Below, in pieces: positions 4,475-5,410 of a stretch of 5,410 nt of DNA. This DNA is from Rhodospirillales bacterium (GTDB taxonomy: Bacteria > Pseudomonadota > Alphaproteobacteria > Rhodospirillales > JASLLV01), in the NCBI GenBank assembly GCA_030754475.1, contig JASMAE010000078.1, positions 1 through 5,410 on the forward strand, written 5' to 3'. A program made the position numbers and the translations under genes. Each line of letters opens with the position of its first letter. Position 1 is the first letter of the stretch. The notes below the pieces were generated by a model. It had not been told where the DNA came from. It did no database searches and worked only from the letters and a program-made list of their open reading frames with translations.

Positions 4475-5410
4475 TCAGCGTAGTGGCTTCAGGACCGCGA
4501 CGCCGGGCAGTTCCCTGCCTTCCAGCCACTCGAGGAAGGCGCCGCCGGCCGTAGACACGTAGGAGAACCCGTCTTCGACCCCGGCGTGTGCGAGCGCGCT
4601 TACGGTGTCGCCGCCACCCGCGACGCTGAGCAGGCGTCCCGCCGTGGTCAATTCGGCCGCCGCGCGGGCGACGGCGTTCGTGCCCGCATCGAAGGGCGGC
4701 ACCTCGAAGGCGCCCAAGGGCCCGTTCCATACCACCGTCTTGAGGCTCCCCAGACGCTGGATCAAGGCATCCGACGTAGCCGGGCCGACATCCAGGATCA
4801 TGGCGTCCGCCGGCACCTCGGCAATGGCAACCGTGCGGGTCGCGACCCCCACTTCCAGGGCCGAAGCGACGACCGCGTCGTGGGGAAGCACGATCTCGAC
4901 CCCCGCGGCGGCCGCATCGCGCATGATCGCGCGCGCCGTCTCTGCCATGTCCGCCTCGCACAGCGACGCGCCGACATCGACGCCGGCGGCGCCGAGGAAG
5001 GTATTTGCCATGCCGCCGCCGAGGATCAGTTGGTCGACCTTGCGCGCGAGGTTCGCCAGCACGTCGAGCTTGGTCGATACCTTGGCGCCGCCGACGAGCG
5101 CCGCCAAGGGCCGATCGGGCGCGTCCAGCGCTTTGTGAAGGGCCTCGATCTCGGCCTGCATCAGCCGGCCCGCGGCCGCCGGCAGAAGCCGCGCCAGCGC
5201 TTCCGTCGAGGCGTGCGCCCGGTGCGCGCAACTGAACGCGTCGTCGACGTAAAACTCGCCGAGCGACGCGAGCGCGGCGGCGAAGTCGGGGTCGTTCTTC
5301 TCTTCGCGTTCGTCGAAGCGAAGGTTCTCGAGAAGTGCTACGTCGCCGTCGGCCATCGCCGCGACCGCTTTTTCCGCTTCGGGACCGACGCACACGTCCG
5401 CGAACGCTAC
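4475..5410 (-). CDS. pgk: Phosphoglycerate kinase, N-terminus outside window (partial)
   Basis: This cytoplasmic enzyme transfers phosphate between 1,3-bisphosphoglycerate and ADP to give 3-phosphoglycerate and ATP in glycolysis, and runs in reverse in gluconeogenesis or carbon fixation. The frame is open to the right edge. The 311 visible residues leave roughly 85-90 N-terminal residues of a family of about 395-400 unseen. Visible signatures (numbered from the edge) are CVGPEAEKAV (7-16), LLENLRFDEREEKNDP (26-41), DDAFSCAHRAHAST (56-69), VGGAKVSTKLDVL (106-118), GGGMANTFLGA (131-141), WNGPLGAFE (228-236), VAGGGDTVSAL (263-273) and STAGGAFLEWLEG (286-298). Together they cover the end of the N-domain and the whole nucleotide-binding C-domain. 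No key residue is visibly lost. The gene converges on the chemoreceptor, with a 65-bp gap holding a repeat copy and a hairpin. Its promoter and partners lie beyond the window. Confidence 0.97.
   Translation of the reverse strand, partial: VAFADVCVGPEAEKAVAAMADGDVALLENLRFDEREEKNDPDFAAALASLGEFYVDDAFSCAHRAHASTEALARLLPAAAGRLMQAEIEALHKALDAPDRPLAALVGGAKVSTKLDVLANLARKVDQLILGGGMANTFLGAAGVDVGASLCEADMAETARAIMRDAAAAGVEIVLPHDAVVASALEVGVATRTVAIAEVPADAMILDVGPATSDALIQRLGSLKTVVWNGPLGAFEVPPFDAGTNAVARAAAELTTAGRLLSVAGGGDTVSALAHAGVEDGFSYVSTAGGAFLEWLEGRELPGVAVLKPLR

Noticed and set aside
4422..5393. Second minus-strand frame across pgk
   Set aside because: It is an Arg/Gly-rich shadow of the clear phosphoglycerate kinase frame.

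Overview
The window is high-GC DNA (about 70 % by eye). Its gene content and protein signatures point to an alphaproteobacterium, perhaps a Rhodospirillales-like lineage. The evidence is a mtaB gene overlapping ftsY, an FtsY with the alpha-type GVNGTGKTTT P-loop and no long acidic A domain, and a phosphoglycerate kinase ending with the STAGGAFLEWLEG signature. The lineage call is inferred from remembered family signatures, not from a search.

Layout: (1) positions 1-1552, plus strand: the C-terminal half of the tRNA methylthiotransferase MtaB, translationally coupled through a GTGA overlap to ftsY, the signal-recognition-particle receptor. (2) 1553-1660: a short convergent gap with a weak hairpin. 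(3) 1661-1885, minus strand: a 74-residue protein I do not recognise. (4) 1886-2002: a gap holding the first copy of an imperfect 26-bp direct repeat and a possible promoter. (5) 2003-2530, minus strand: a Nudix hydrolase. (6) 2531-2591: a 61-bp divergent control region. (7) 2592-4409, plus strand: a transmembrane methyl-accepting chemotaxis protein. (8) 4410-4474: a gap holding the second repeat copy and a GC-rich hairpin. (9) 4475-5410, minus strand: phosphoglycerate kinase, with its N-terminus beyond the window edge.

The genes are mostly housekeeping: tRNA modification, co-translational membrane targeting and glycolysis. A Nudix enzyme and an orphan chemoreceptor sit between them, with no other chemotaxis gene in view. 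I see no CRISPR, prophage, insertion sequence, tRNA or rRNA, and no convincing new defence or metabolic system.

The observations most worth a second look are: the direct repeat, whose two copies sit 36-37 nt past the stop codons of two unrelated minus-strand genes; a chemoreceptor with no adjacent Glu/Gln pair for methylation in its cytoplasmic part; a Glu-to-Lys change inside the Nudix box; a changed QSG motif in MtaB that coincides with a 12-bp in-frame duplication; and two minus-strand genes whose starts look leaderless.
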